A stretch of DNA of 16,332 nucleotides from Dunaliella salina (Eukaryota > Chlorophyta > Chlorophyceae > Chlamydomonadales > Dunaliellaceae): positions 43,278 to 59,609 of the forward strand of contig MU070594.1 of NCBI GenBank assembly GCA_002284615.2, in the 5' to 3' direction. The notes below the pieces were generated by a model. The model had not been told where the DNA came from and searched no databases. It saw nothing but the letters and a program-made list of their open reading frames with translations. The translations under genes were made by a program, and so were the position numbers. Of the stretch, positions 15,895 to 16,332 are shown one piece after another; within the stretch, counting starts at the first letter, position 1; every line of letters begins with the position of its first letter.

Positions 15895-16332
15895 CATAAA
15901 GCCTAGGTAGAGGTCCACAGAGAGAGGCGTGTTTGGAGCCTCTCCTCCTCAACCTTCGAGCCCCTGCGGTTCATCAAGACAAGCTAGCCAAGGTAGGCCT
16001 TGCGCCCACTCTCTGCTGCTACATTGGCAGCAAAGCAGGCGATCCTCTGGGTCCTTGTTTCGGCTCGCCACGCGCCTTGCGCACCTCGCTTTTTCTGTGA
16101 AGCATGCAAAGCTTCCCCTCCATCATGCTCACCTCACACGGTGCTGCTGTTGCAAGGCGGAATGCACTGAAGCAATTGCTTTTACGGGCAAAACGTAGGC
16201 TAAGGTTCACGGGCAACACGCATGGTTCGCTTGCAAGTCCTCACGACGATGATGATGCTAACCATGATGCTGTTACTCCCCATCCCACCCGCCCGCAGAT
16301 GTCCTCCGCCAAGCCCAAGTCCCCACCATCGG
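15895..16332 (+). CDS. Start of a host gene: leader, 5' intron, first codons (partial)
   Basis: Candidate exon 1 ends CCAAG at 15992, followed by a donor GTAGGC (15993). The proposed intron of 306 bases ends with a branch motif TGCTAAC (16256-16262), a C/T-rich stretch and CCGCAG (acceptor 16297-16298). ATG follows at once at 16299 and reads M-S-S-A-K-P-K-S-P-P-S to the window end. Base composition rises in G and C compared with the viral relic. The coding part is only 34 bases, so the product is unknown; a basic, Pro/Ser-rich N-terminus is all that can be said. Splice calls are from motif fit only. Confidence 0.4.

Noticed and set aside
1..16332. CRISPR array, rRNA or tRNA genes
   Set aside because: No regularly spaced direct repeats, no rRNA core sequences and no cloverleaf with a T-arm were found by eye.

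Overview
The window is eukaryotic repeat-rich nuclear DNA, most likely from a unicellular alga. Supporting signs are nested retrotransposons with decayed coding regions, a plant/green-alga-type TTTAGGG interstitial telomere tract, a histone H3 tail start, an intron-like gene start with a branch-point motif at the right edge, and a giant-virus-type primase-helicase relic. The exact lineage cannot be fixed from sequence alone. A green alga is my best guess, because TTTAGGG repeats and LINEs with an RNase H plus restriction-like endonuclease tail (Dualen/RandI-like) are both known there. Scattered n bases and frameshifts at homopolymers show an imperfect consensus.

Positions 1-10353 hold one minus-strand Ty3/gypsy-type LTR retrotransposon. 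Its 5' LTR is at 9101-10353, a possible primer-binding site lies at 9076-9093, gag at about 9052-7575, and pol runs from 7574 to 480. A polypurine tract (minus strand) is at 253-241, and the first 230 bases of the 3' LTR are cut by the window start. Pol reads protease, RT, RNase H, an acidic linker, a PHD finger and the start of the integrase zinc domain. The integrase catalytic core is not visible. A plus-strand, 5'-truncated LINE (1514-4454) sits inside the PHD finger, flanked by a 10-bp target duplication. It carries RNase H, a CCHC finger and a PD-(D/E)xK endonuclease. A second LINE 3' tail (10354-10430) abuts the LTR, so the LTR element probably landed in another LINE.

Positions 10431-12417 hold no convincing intact gene. 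They contain a repeat block related to a second copy at 13.9-14.2 kb, the TTTAGGG tract, a 35-bp imperfect foldback, and a 13-codon stub of histone H3.

Positions 12418-15718 hold a broken minus-strand primase-helicase of the D5 type known from nucleocytoplasmic large DNA viruses. It runs from an AEP primase motif through PriCT-2 and D5_N to an SF3 helicase with an acidic C-terminus. It carries several frameshifts, a 649-bp TIR element with a 9-bp target duplication, and a second 506-bp interruption whose GT...AG ends restore the frame. Positions 15865-16332 look like the promoter, leader, 5' intron and first codons of a host gene on the plus strand.
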